Assembly (NCBI GenBank): GCA_023419655.1
Contig: JAEZXP010000232.1
Location: 1-26,026, forward strand
Origin: Bacillota bacterium
Lineage (GTDB): Bacteria; Bacillota; Clostridia; Lachnospirales; Lachnospiraceae
Direction of reading: 5' to 3'
Length of the DNA stretch: 26,026 bases
Part shown: piece after piece, positions 1-6,917 of the stretch
How positions within the stretch are numbered: the first letter of the stretch is position 1
Layout: each line of letters begins with the position of its first letter
Made by a program: the position numbers and the translations under genes
The notes under the pieces: generated by a model
What the model was told of the DNA's origin: nothing
The model's input: only the letters and a program-made list of their open reading frames with translations
Database searches by the model: none

Positions 1-8
1 CATTCACG

Positions 9-1916
9 TTATATATCAAGGTTACGGACATATTTTGCATTTGCCTCTATGAATTCTCTTCTGGGTTCTACCTTATCCCCCATCAGCGTTGTAAATGTCA
101 GGTCTATTTCTGATGACTCTTCCTCGTCCATAATAACTCGAAGTAAAACTCTTTTTTCAGGGTCCATCGTCGTATCCCAAAGCTGCTCCGCATTCATTTC
201 ACCAAGTCCTTTATATCTTTGGATTTTACTGCCGTCCTTGCCAAGTTCATTAAGTGTTTCCTGCAACTCGTCATCACTGTAGGCATAGCGGATTGTTTTA
301 CTTTTCTCAATTTTATACAGAGGCGGCTGAGCCATGTATACATGACCCTGCCTGATTAATTCCGGCATAAACCGATAGAAAAATGTCAGCAGTAAGGTGT
401 CTATATGGGAACCGTCCACATCCGCATCCGTCATAATAATAATCTTATGGTAGCGAAGCTTGGATACATCAAAGTCTTCTGAAATTCCGGTACCAAAAGC
501 CGTTATCATTGCTTTTATCTCTTTGTTTATAAGTATTTTATCAAGTCTTGATTTTTCTACATTTAATATTTTTCCTCTCAAGGGCAGAATTGCCTGTGTT
601 GCCCTTGATCTGGCGGTTTTAGCGGAGCCGCCGGCGGAATCTCCCTCAACGATATATATTTCACATTTTGACGGGTCCTTTTCGGAACAATCTGCCAGCT
701 TACCGGGCAGACCCGAACCTTCCAGTGCCGTCTTTCTTCTGGTAAGCTCTCTGGCTTTTCTTGCTGCTTCTCTTGCTCTTTGTGCCAGAACTGATTTTTC
801 ACAAATCGTCTTTGCAATGGCAGGATTTTGCTCCAGGAAATAAGTAAGTTGTTCACTTACTATACTCTCAACAGCACCCCTGGCTTCACTATTGCCAAGT
901 TTTTGCTTTGTCTGACCCTCAAATTGAGGTTCCGACAGCTTAATACTTATAATTGCCGCAAGACCTTCTCTTATATCCTCTCCCGACAGATTGGTTTCGT
1001 TGTCTTTTAAAATCCTCTGTCTTCTGGCGTAATCATTAAAGGTCTTTGTCAATGCATTCTTAAAGCCTATCAGATGGGTTCCTCCCTCGGGAGTCGTTAT
1101 ATTATTTACGAAGCTGTAGCAGCCCTCCACATATGTGCTGTTATGCTGCAATGCAACTTCCACATATACGTCATCTTTTTTTCCTTCACAATATATAATC
1201 TCCGGATACAGAGGGTCTTTATGGCGATTCAGATATTCCACATACTCTTTGATACCGCCCTCATAATGGAATTCCTTTTCCTTCATCTCCTCTTCTCTGA
1301 GGTCTCGAAGAATTATTCTTATTCCCTTGGTAAGGAACGCCATTTCCCTAAGGCGCTGCTTCAATACTTCATAGTCATAGACCGTCTCATCAAAGATTTC
1401 ATTGTCAGGAAGAAAGGATACCTTCGTTCCCCTTATAGAAGTCTCGCCCATATCCTCCAGCTTCATGACCGGCTTACCTCTTTCAAAGCGCTGAAGATAC
1501 TTTCTTCCATCAACACAGATTTCTACTTCCAGCCACTCTGACAAAGCATTGACTACACTTGCCCCGACGCCATGAAGACCGCCCGATACCTTGTATCCTC
1601 CTCCTCCGAACTTTCCGCCGGCATGGAGTATCGTAAATACTACCTCTACAGCAGGAATACCGGCTTTATGGTTAATACCTACGGGAATTCCTCTGCCATT
1701 ATCAATTACAGTAATAGAATTATCTTTATTAATATTTACTTCAATCGTATCACAATATCCTGCTAAAGCTTCATCTACCGCATTATCAACAATTTCATAT
1801 ACAAGATGATGCAGTCCCTTGGATGCGGTGGAACCGATATACATTCCGGGCCGCTTTCTGACTGCCTCTAATCCCTCTAATATTTGAATTTGATCTGCAC
1901 CGTAATCATTGCTCAT
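9..1916 (-). CDS. gyrB: DNA gyrase subunit B
   Basis: ATPase subunit of DNA gyrase (A2B2), which introduces negative supercoils into DNA in the cytoplasm. The 635-residue length is normal for the short Gram-positive form. The GHKL ATPase domain comes first: EIVDNAVDEA at 41-50, DNGRGIPVG at 72-80 and GGLHGVGASVVNALS at about 112-126. The transducer domain follows. The Toprim domain carries EGDSAGG near residue 420 and TDADVDGSH near residue 500, which supply the acidic metal ligands. The C-terminal QRYKGLGEMNAEQLW is the GyrA-contacting tail. The start ATG has a GGAGAG ribosome site about 6 nt upstream. The stop lies 5 nt from a possible start codon at the window edge (complement of 1-3), where gyrA would be expected; nothing more of that gene is visible. 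It is the last complete gene of the leftward dnaA-gyrB cluster. GyrB versus ParE (topo IV) is decided by the recF/dnaN neighbours. Confidence 0.97.
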   Translation of the reverse strand: MSNDYGADQIQILEGLEAVRKRPGMYIGSTASKGLHHLVYEIVDNAVDEALAGYCDTIEVNINKDNSITVIDNGRGIPVGINHKAGIPAVEVVFTILHAGGKFGGGGYKVSGGLHGVGASVVNALSEWLEVEICVDGRKYLQRFERGKPVMKLEDMGETSIRGTKVSFLPDNEIFDETVYDYEVLKQRLREMAFLTKGIRIILRDLREEEMKEKEFHYEGGIKEYVEYLNRHKDPLYPEIIYCEGKKDDVYVEVALQHNSTYVEGCYSFVNNITTPEGGTHLIGFKNALTKTFNDYARRQRILKDNETNLSGEDIREGLAAIISIKLSEPQFEGQTKQKLGNSEARGAVESIVSEQLTYFLEQNPAIAKTICEKSVLAQRAREAARKARELTRRKTALEGSGLPGKLADCSEKDPSKCEIYIVEGDSAGGSAKTARSRATQAILPLRGKILNVEKSRLDKILINKEIKAMITAFGTGISEDFDVSKLRYHKIIIMTDADVDGSHIDTLLLTFFYRFMPELIRQGHVYMAQPPLYKIEKSKTIRYAYSDDELQETLNELGKDGSKIQRYKGLGEMNAEQLWDTTMDPEKRVLLRVIMDEEESSEIDLTFTTLMGDKVEPRREFIEANAKYVRNLDI

Positions 1917-1975
1917 ATTTACTCTCTCCGTTCCTTCTATGCAAAAACTTCCGCATTATAAAAATGGTTACTTTT

Positions 1976-3073
1976 TTAATTTTCACATCTTACTGTTCCG
2001 TTTACAACATGAAAAATCTTATTATAATTAAATCGATGATTTATAAATTCTTCAAGACCTGTACAGGTTATGATTGTCTGAATATCTCCTATACTGTTTA
2101 AAAGATAATTCTGTCTGCTCCTGTCCAGCTCCGACAGCACATCATCCAATAAAAGTACGGGTTTTTCCTTTATTACTTCTTTAACCAGCTCAAGTTCCGC
2201 AAGCTTTAAGGACAAGGCAGCGGTCCTTTGCTGTCCCTGGGACCCGAACTTACGAATATCGATATCGCCAAACAAAAAAGACATATCATCTCTGTGGGGC
2301 CCGGTATTCGTCATCTTCAATATCAAATCCCGCTCCAGAGATTTTTTTAATTTTTCCTCGAAATCCTGAGCTGTAACGTTGGGTTCATATTGCAGCCTTA
2401 ACTCTTCCCTGCCTCCGGTTAATCGATTATGTATAGGATAGATAAGCTCATTTATTTTTCGGATAAATAATTTCCTTGTATCAATAATGATACTTCCATG
2501 CTCTATCAGCTTAGCATCCCATATATAGAGTGTATCCAACAAATCCCGGTTAAAACTTATCTGCTTTAACAGATAATTTCTCTGTGCCATGGCTTTGTTA
2601 TAATTCGTCAGATGATACATATATATTTTGTCCAGCTGGCATAACTCCAAATCCAAAAATCTTCGTCTTTCCCCCGGTCCGTTTTTAATAATATTCAAAT
2701 CCTCCGGCGAAAAAAACACAAGGTTAAGCATACCGAATAATTCACCTTGTCTTTTAATTGGAACCTTATCAATCGCTACCCCTTTCGCCTTATTCTTCTT
2801 CAAATGCATATCAATGCTATGGGATATCTGATCCTTTTCAATACTAATTCTTATATGGGCTTCCTCTTTGCCAAACCGGATAATTTCCTTATCCTTGCTT
2901 CCCCGATGGGATTTTGTAGTTCCGGCAAGATAAATTGCTTCTAAAATATTCGTCTTCCCCTGTGCATTTTCTCCATATAAAATATTGATACCATTGTCAA
3001 ACAGCATATCAAGCTGCTCATAATTTCTATATTCATTCAGTTCCAATGACCTTACAATCATCTTAGTAACCAT
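1976..3073 (-). CDS. recF: DNA replication and repair protein RecF
   Basis: SMC/ABC-type ATPase that helps load RecA at single-strand gaps through RecO and RecR. The protein has 365 residues, the usual size. Walker A GENAQGKTN is at 34-42, the ABC-type signature SQGQQR at 278-283, and Walker B VLLLDD at 306-311 followed by the D-loop SELD. The start is uncertain. The ATG at 3073 has an AAAGG only 1 nt away, while the fifth codon (ATG at 3061) gives the family-typical N-terminus MIVRSLELNEYRNY but places that AAAGG about 13 nt upstream. The gene begins 6 nt after the yaaA stop, so the two are co-transcribed and probably translationally coupled. A 59-nt gap separates it from gyrB. Confidence 0.96.
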   Translation of the reverse strand: MVTKMIVRSLELNEYRNYEQLDMLFDNGINILYGENAQGKTNILEAIYLAGTTKSHRGSKDKEIIRFGKEEAHIRISIEKDQISHSIDMHLKKNKAKGVAIDKVPIKRQGELFGMLNLVFFSPEDLNIIKNGPGERRRFLDLELCQLDKIYMYHLTNYNKAMAQRNYLLKQISFNRDLLDTLYIWDAKLIEHGSIIIDTRKLFIRKINELIYPIHNRLTGGREELRLQYEPNVTAQDFEEKLKKSLERDLILKMTNTGPHRDDMSFLFGDIDIRKFGSQGQQRTAALSLKLAELELVKEVIKEKPVLLLDDVLSELDRSRQNYLLNSIGDIQTIITCTGLEEFINHRFNYNKIFHVVNGTVRCEN

Positions 3074-3079
3074 GCCTTT

Positions 3080-3289
3080 TTAATTAACAATCTTAATCTG
3101 CTGTCCATTATATTCTACAATATCACCATCATGAAGCTTTTTTCCTCTTTGAATTTCTACTTTTCCGTTCACCTTAACATGTCCGTCCAGTATTTCCATC
3201 TTGGCATCTGAACCGGAGCCTACTAATCCTGCTGCCTTTAAGGCCTGTCCCAGCTTGATATATTCCTCTTTTAATTTGATTTGAACCAT
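3080..3289 (-). CDS. yaaA: S4-domain RNA-binding protein YaaA
   Basis: Small protein of 69 residues made almost entirely of an S4 RNA-binding fold. The core reads IKLGQALKAAGLVGSGSDAK, then GHVKVNGKVEIQRGKKLHDGDIV, the typical S4 pattern of a basic groove ending in a beta hairpin. It is the usual gene between dnaN and recF in Firmicutes. Its exact substrate is not settled; ribosome-associated RNA is the usual assumption. A GGGAGG ribosome site lies just upstream of the ATG. It is 6 nt from recF and 69 nt from dnaN, so it belongs to the replication operon. Identification is firm at family level and weak for function. Confidence 0.92.
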   Translation of the reverse strand: MVQIKLKEEYIKLGQALKAAGLVGSGSDAKMEILDGHVKVNGKVEIQRGKKLHDGDIVEYNGQQIKIVN

Positions 3290-3342
3290 GGAGCCTCCCA
3301 GTGATAATATAGTATAACATAAATATGAATAAATGGATTCAC

Positions 3343-3372
3343 GTATGGACTAATCCGCTTATACGTGGATGT
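3343..3372. repeat. Repeat copy A, dnaN 3' end, shared with oriC
   Basis: The segment around 3344-3371 is nearly identical to 6291-6317 upstream of dnaA. Both contain ATGGA(C/T)TAATCCGCTTAT followed by CGTGGAT; this copy has one extra A between the two parts. The inner ATCCGC/GTGGAT can form a 6-bp stem. The copy spans the last codons and stop of dnaN plus the adjacent non-coding DNA. Its function is unknown. Confidence 0.7.
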
Positions 3373-4462
3373 TTACAGGCAATATCAGGTATATATAGCT
3401 TTGTTCTTTATCTCTTATAAAGCAGGGTGCTTTGGGATTGATTAGATACATATCCACTGTCTCATCATCGATTACTCGTAATGCATCCATCAGGAACTTT
3501 GGATTAAAGCCTATGACAATATCTTTTCCCTCAAGCGTTATATCAATATCTTCGTTCATTGAGCCGAGAGCCGTATTGATATTTAATTCAAAATTATTTT
3601 CACTGATACGGATAATAATCGGCTTTTTATCTGTTTCTCTTATCAGAAGAGACGCTCTCTCGATACAGTTAAGCAGTTCCTTTTTATTGATTGTAACCTT
3701 TGTCTCATAATCAGAAGAAAGCATCTGGTCTATCCTGTAGTATTCCCCTTCAATAAGCCGGCTAATTACTACCGTATCATCAAATTCAAATAAAGCATGT
3801 TTTTCTGTGAAAAATATATTTACTATTGAGGAAGCTTCTCCGGATAGAATCTTGCTTATCTCATTCAAGGTCTTTCCGGGTATGATTACTTTCCTGTCCT
3901 CGTATTCTTCCTTCATAACAATCTTTCGGATGGATATTCGATGGCCATCCAACGATACTACTCTTAATTCATTCTTCTTAATTTCAAATAATTCACCTGT
4001 CATAATCTTATTGCTTTCATTATCCGATATAGAGAATACGGTCTGTCTGATAATTTCTTTTAAGGTGAATTGCGACAGAGTGAGAGGATTCTCCTTCTCA
4101 ATCTCAGGTAAAGACGGAAATTCTTCTCCGGACCTTCCCACAATAGAGAATTTTGCTTTCTCACATACGATTTTCGTAACATATTTGTCATCCGTAGAAA
4201 TATTAACTTCATTCTCCGGCAGTCTTCTTATTATTTCAGAGAATACCTTGGCATTCAGAGCAACAAATCCCTCTTCGAGAATCTCTCCCTTTACCATGGT
4301 TTCAATTCCAATCTCCATGTCATTGGCTATAAGCTTAATCCCAAGGCTGGTTGCTTCTATTATCAGGCACTCCAATATAGGCATGGTGGTTTTGGCAGGA
4401 ACTGCTTTTAGTACAATATTAACACTGTTTAGTAAATCTGATTTTTGACATCTTATCTTCAT
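3359..4462 (-). CDS. dnaN: DNA polymerase III beta sliding clamp
   Basis: Ring-shaped processivity clamp of the replicative polymerase. The 367-residue length is standard for three tandem clamp domains. Visible family marks are the N-terminal MKIRCQKSDLLNSVNIVLKAV, the KTTMPILECLIIEA stretch of domain I, the FPSLPEIE linker entering domain II, and the C-terminal PVNIHV close to the usual PMR-type end. An AAGGGAG lies about 12 nt upstream of the ATG, with weaker spacing than its neighbours. The gene is separated from dnaA by 260 nt that probably carry the origin unwinding region, so it may have its own promoter there. Its last codons lie inside a repeat that recurs upstream of dnaA (see findings). 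Confidence 0.97.
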   Translation of the reverse strand: MKIRCQKSDLLNSVNIVLKAVPAKTTMPILECLIIEATSLGIKLIANDMEIGIETMVKGEILEEGFVALNAKVFSEIIRRLPENEVNISTDDKYVTKIVCEKAKFSIVGRSGEEFPSLPEIEKENPLTLSQFTLKEIIRQTVFSISDNESNKIMTGELFEIKKNELRVVSLDGHRISIRKIVMKEEYEDRKVIIPGKTLNEISKILSGEASSIVNIFFTEKHALFEFDDTVVISRLIEGEYYRIDQMLSSDYETKVTINKKELLNCIERASLLIRETDKKPIIIRISENNFELNINTALGSMNEDIDITLEGKDIVIGFNPKFLMDALRVIDDETVDMYLINPKAPCFIRDKEQSYIYLILPVNIHV

Positions 4463-4514
4463 AATGTTAACAAACTCCCTTCCCGTTTTTATAGAGATAT
4501 ATATAAAAGATTAA

Positions 4515-4535
4515 TAGACGTAGTAGTAATAATAG
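4515..4535 (+). other. DnaA-trio-like triplet array
   Basis: Five uninterrupted triplets TAG TAG TAA TAA TAG occupy 4521-4535, with a sixth TAG in phase at 4515-4517 separated by ACG. The described DnaA-trio consensus is 3'-(G/A)AT-5', which reads 5'-TA(G/A)-3', so all five fit. The CCG next to it at 4536-4538 faces the dnaA side and the AT-rich tract faces dnaN, as expected. Binding of DnaA to this strand is an inference. Confidence 0.65.
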
Positions 4536-4621
4536 CCGTGTAAATGTTGAAATCTAAGTTTAAGCCTTATAAATCAATGATTAAGCCTCTTGATACCTAT
4601 GTAAATAGATGATAAAAACAG

Positions 4622-4630
4622 TGTGGAAAA
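4622..4630 (-). promoter_or_regulatory. DnaA box, one mismatch
   Basis: Read on the minus strand this is TTTTCCACA, differing from TTATCCACA only at the third base. It lies on the dnaA side of the triplet array, about 85 nt away. Confidence 0.55.
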
Positions 4631-4700
4631 CATGTCTTTTATTAACACCCTCGATTCTGGAATTATTAGGTTAATAAAAATTAAACATGCTATCAACTAT

Positions 4701-4709
4701 TTATCAACA
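4701..4709 (+). promoter_or_regulatory. DnaA box, one mismatch
   Basis: TTATCAACA matches TTATCCACA at eight of nine positions and lies 14 nt from the dnaA stop codon. Its orientation is opposite to the box at 4622-4630. Confidence 0.5.
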
Positions 4710-4710
4710 T

Positions 4711-4740
4711 AAAATCACCGGTTTATTCCGGATTGATTTT
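4711..4740 (-). terminator. Hairpin across the dnaA stop codon
   Basis: AAAATCA-CCGG and CCGG-AT-TGATTTT form an 11-bp stem with a 2-nt bulge and a TTTATT loop. It spans the end of dnaA. On the dnaA strand the only T-run is the TTTT inside the stem, so termination would be weak. An attenuator between dnaA and dnaN is possible. Confidence 0.35.
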
Positions 4741-6075
4741 TTTGATAAGGACATCAATCGTATTATGTACAGATGAATCTTTTTCTATATCTTTTACTAT
4801 CTTTTCGTGGCCATGTATGACCGTTGAATGGTCCCGGTTACCCAAAGCTTTTCCTACGTCGGTAACAGACATATCTGTAAGACGTCTGCAAAGATACATG
4901 ACAATCTGGCGGGGATAGGATATATTTCTGCTCTTGTCCTTTGAATAAATATCAGAAGAAGAAATATTGTAATGTTCTGCCACAATATCGACGATAAGTT
5001 CTGCTGTTATAACTTTCTTCTCATTAGGAGAAATGATATCCCGCAGAGCTTCCTCTGCCAATTCGAGATTAAGCTCCCGTTTTTTAAGCCGGGATAAGGC
5101 AACAATCTTGGTAAGTGCCCCTTCCAGCTCTCTTATGTTGGATTTAATATTGACAGCGATATAATTAAGAACATCTTCATCGATAACCAATCCGTCCAGT
5201 TCTTCCTTCTTTTTCAAGATGGCCATTCTTGTCTCATAATTAGGCGATTGGATATCCGCCATCAGGCCATGTTCAAAGCGGGAGCGGAGCCTTTCCTCTA
5301 AAGTAAGGATTTCTTTAGGAGGACGGTCACTGGATATGATAATCTGTCTCTTGGATTCATGCAATGTATTAAAAGTATGGAAGAATTCTTCCTGGGTACT
5401 TTCCTTTCCGATGATGAATTGAATATCATCGATGAGTAATATATCGATGCTGCGGTATTTTTCTCTAAACTGTGTCGTCGTCTTCTTCTGGATAGCATCA
5501 ATAAGCTCATTGGTGAACTTCTCGCTTGTGACATACAGGACTTTCATATCGGGATTCTGGGCCATTACAAAATGTGCAATCGAATGCATCAGATGTGTCT
5601 TTCCAAGTCCTACTCCTCCATATATAAAGAGAGGATTGTATGTATCACCGGGATTTTCAGCAACAGCAAGGGCCGCAGCTCTTGCGAATTCATTATTTCC
5701 TCCTACTACGAAAGTGTCAAAGGTATATCTTGGATTTAGGAAGGCGGGCACATTGCTATTCTTCTTAGAAGAATAGGATTCCTTTTTTTTGTCCAGGGTA
5801 TTTATCTGACTGGCAAGGACAAAATTAATTTCATAAGGCTCATTCATAATCTCTTCTATAGAAACCTTTAATAAGAGTTCGTATTTATTACGGATTACAC
5901 TTAAGCTTGGAGGCCCGATTTTTTCATCATTTATTAATATGGTTATAACATGGTCATTTACATCATATACCTTTAACGGTTTTAACCAGGCTTTATATGA
6001 TACATCTGTGATTCCATATTCAGTTATTAAGTATTTTAATATCTCGTCCCATTTTGTTTCAATTATATTTTTCAT
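4723..6075 (-). CDS. dnaA: Chromosomal replication initiator DnaA
   Basis: AAA+ initiator that binds DnaA boxes and melts the origin. The start chosen here gives 450 residues. Domain I (about 1-80) is followed by a short linker ending near PAFLNPRYTFDTFVVG. The AAA+ core has Walker A GGVGLGKTH at 153-161 and Walker B ILLIDD at 212-217. C-terminal domain IV ends with the DnaA signature NRDHSTVIHGHEKI near residue 420. An ATG 12 nt further upstream (6087) is in frame, but it overlaps the GGAGG that lies 5 nt before the ATG at 6075, so 6075 is the better start. The upstream promoter has an extended -10 (6108-6113). The gene diverges from rpmH across the origin gap. Confidence 0.96.
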   Translation of the reverse strand: MKNIIETKWDEILKYLITEYGITDVSYKAWLKPLKVYDVNDHVITILINDEKIGPPSLSVIRNKYELLLKVSIEEIMNEPYEINFVLASQINTLDKKKESYSSKKNSNVPAFLNPRYTFDTFVVGGNNEFARAAALAVAENPGDTYNPLFIYGGVGLGKTHLMHSIAHFVMAQNPDMKVLYVTSEKFTNELIDAIQKKTTTQFREKYRSIDILLIDDIQFIIGKESTQEEFFHTFNTLHESKRQIIISSDRPPKEILTLEERLRSRFEHGLMADIQSPNYETRMAILKKKEELDGLVIDEDVLNYIAVNIKSNIRELEGALTKIVALSRLKKRELNLELAEEALRDIISPNEKKVITAELIVDIVAEHYNISSSDIYSKDKSRNISYPRQIVMYLCRRLTDMSVTDVGKALGNRDHSTVIHGHEKIVKDIEKDSSVHNTIDVLIKKINPE

Positions 6076-6107
6076 TATAGCCTCCATAGATACTCACATA
6101 CTAATAT

Positions 6108-6136
6108 ATTATAACAATTCCATTTGTTTTTCAATG
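6108..6136 (-). promoter_or_regulatory. Probable dnaA promoter
   Basis: On the minus strand TGTTATAAT is a perfect extended -10 (TATAAT at 6113-6108). A TTGAAA lies 15 nt further upstream as a poorly spaced -35. A leader of about 25-30 nt would precede the dnaA ribosome site. Confidence 0.6.
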
Positions 6137-6188
6137 ATTATTATATTATATATTCAGCGGATTAAACTCGAAAACCTGCGGTTTCCTC

Positions 6189-6212
6189 AATTTATCTGCT
6201 TGCAGATAAATT
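6189..6212. repeat. Perfect 11-bp inverted repeat in the origin
   Basis: AATTTATCTGC and GCAGATAAATT are exact complements separated by TT. There is no T-run suited to either neighbouring gene, so a protein-binding or structural origin element is more likely than a terminator. Confidence 0.7.
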
Positions 6213-6290
6213 ATACGTATGCACTTATCCATGGAAATCACTGCATTTTATTATGACTAAAAGGCATGTCATATAAAATGTATTAATTCC

Positions 6291-6319
6291 CATGGATTAA
6301 TCCGCTTATCGTGGATATT
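6291..6319. repeat. Repeat copy B, oriC, shared with dnaN 3' end
   Basis: This copy lacks one A relative to the copy at 3343-3372 and differs from it at only one or two other bases in the shared core. It includes the palindrome GGATTAATCC. Its TTAATCCGCT (6297-6306) also forms a 10-bp inverted pair with 6156-6165. Confidence 0.7.
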
Positions 6320-6455
6320 ATATCATGAAATTAGAAGCACATCCAATTTTTATTCACCATGTGTAAAAGTGGACAAAACGAATAACAATACCAACAGGCT
6401 GCAAAGAAAGAGAAATCAAATAAATAATGAACATACCTTTTAAAATAATACCAGG

Positions 6456-6464
6456 TTATCCACA
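6456..6464 (+). promoter_or_regulatory. DnaA box, exact consensus
   Basis: TTATCCACA, the canonical high-affinity DnaA-binding 9-mer. It is the only exact match I found in the two origin gaps. Confidence 0.85.
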
Positions 6465-6476
6465 AAAAGTTAAAAG

Positions 6477-6485
6477 TTATCTACA
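6477..6485 (+). promoter_or_regulatory. DnaA box, one mismatch
   Basis: TTATCTACA has the same orientation as the exact box and starts 21 nt after it, about two helical turns, so both would face the same side of the DNA. Confidence 0.6.
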
Positions 6486-6566
6486 ATTGATACAGATATT
6501 ACATATATATAGGAAGAAACTGATAAAAAAGAGAGGATAGGAGAAAGGAACGAAACAAATAAAGTC

Positions 6567-6595
6567 TTGACGTAAGGGAGGAATGCGAATATAAT
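6567..6595 (+). promoter_or_regulatory. Strong rpmH promoter
   Basis: TTGACG (6567-6572), a 17-nt spacer and a perfect TATAAT (6590-6595). It starts the rightward rpmH operon and gives a leader of about 75 nt. Confidence 0.9.
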
Positions 6596-6678
6596 AGACG
6601 TGATATTCCAAAATTTAAGAGAATGGATTTAGCTCGCCTATTATAGAGCGCCGGTACAATCAAAGGAGGTGCGTAACA

Positions 6679-6813
6679 ATGAAAATGACATTTCAACCCA
6701 AGAAAAGGTCCAGGTCCAGAGTACATGGATTTAGAGCAAGAATGAAGACATCCAACGGAAGAAAAGTACTTGCTGCAAGAAGAGCAAAAGGAAGAAATAA
6801 GCTTTCAGCTTAA
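6679..6813 (+). CDS. rpmH: 50S ribosomal protein L34
   Basis: Protein of 44 residues, highly basic, reading MKMTFQPKKRSRSRVHGF followed by RARMKTSNGRKVLAARRAKG. This is the full conserved L34 sequence and length. It is a structural component of the large ribosomal subunit that packs against 23S rRNA. AAAGGAGGT lies 7 nt upstream of the ATG, a near-perfect ribosome site. It is the first gene of the rightward operon, with a strong promoter upstream and a partial terminator directly after, as expected for a product needed far more than RnpA. Confidence 0.97.
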   Translation: MKMTFQPKKRSRSRVHGFRARMKTSNGRKVLAARRAKGRNKLSA

Positions 6814-6824
6814 GTTTTTAATCA

Positions 6825-6851
6825 GGTCGCAAATTTGTGACCTTTTCTTCT
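6825..6851 (+). terminator. Partial terminator between rpmH and rnpA
   Basis: GGTCGCA and TGTGACC form a 7-bp stem with one G-T pair and an AATT loop, followed by TTTTCTTCT. It probably lowers transcription into rnpA relative to rpmH. Confidence 0.7.
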
Positions 6852-6917
6852 ATACACAGGGCAAATTATTGGTAACCTTATGAATATAGGATTAAGAAAA
6901 TGATGGTTATTGACTAA

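Larger units (their letters stand above)
4463..4722. other. Putative oriC unwinding region between dnaA and dnaN
   Basis: This 260-nt AT-rich gap contains no gene. Going from dnaA towards dnaN it holds a DnaA-box-like TTATCAACA (4701-4709), a second near-match (4622-4630), two poorer tandem box-like 9-mers (4537-4553), a short GC-containing patch, the TAG/TAA triplet array (4521-4535), and an AT-rich stretch (about 4487-4513). This is the order described for the Bacillus subtilis downstream origin region: boxes, GC patch, DnaA-trios, AT-rich unwinding element. The assignment is by analogy. Any dnaN promoter should also lie here, but I could not place one convincingly. Confidence 0.7.
6088..6566. 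other. Origin region upstream of dnaA
   Basis: A gap of about 590 nt lies between the divergent dnaA and rpmH genes and holds no convincing gene. It contains the dnaA promoter at the left, a perfect 11-bp inverted repeat (6189-6212), and repeat copy B (6291-6317) with a 10-bp inverted partner AGCGGATTAA at 6156-6165. It also holds several DnaA boxes: 6456-6464 exact, 6477-6485 one mismatch, and a weaker 6349-6357. The rpmH promoter closes it at the right. The switch in gene direction and this box cluster together mark it as the upstream half of oriC. Confidence 0.75.

Noticed and set aside
1..8. Possible gyrA start codon on the minus strand at bases 3-1.
   Set aside because: Only the ATG itself is visible and no clear ribosome site precedes it. 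It fits the expected gyrB-gyrA order but cannot be called a feature.
1074..1541. Open frame of 155 codons on the plus strand within gyrB.
   Set aside because: Antisense shadow of a fully conserved gyrB; no independent evidence.
3807..4448. Open frame of 213 codons on the plus strand.
   Set aside because: It lies entirely antisense to dnaN, shows no family motif, has no ribosome site, and its Ser/Phe/Ile-rich composition is typical of a shadow frame.
6499..6726. Minus-strand open frame overlapping the rpmH promoter and start.
   Set aside because: It overlaps a strong promoter and the rpmH ribosome site and shows no family similarity.
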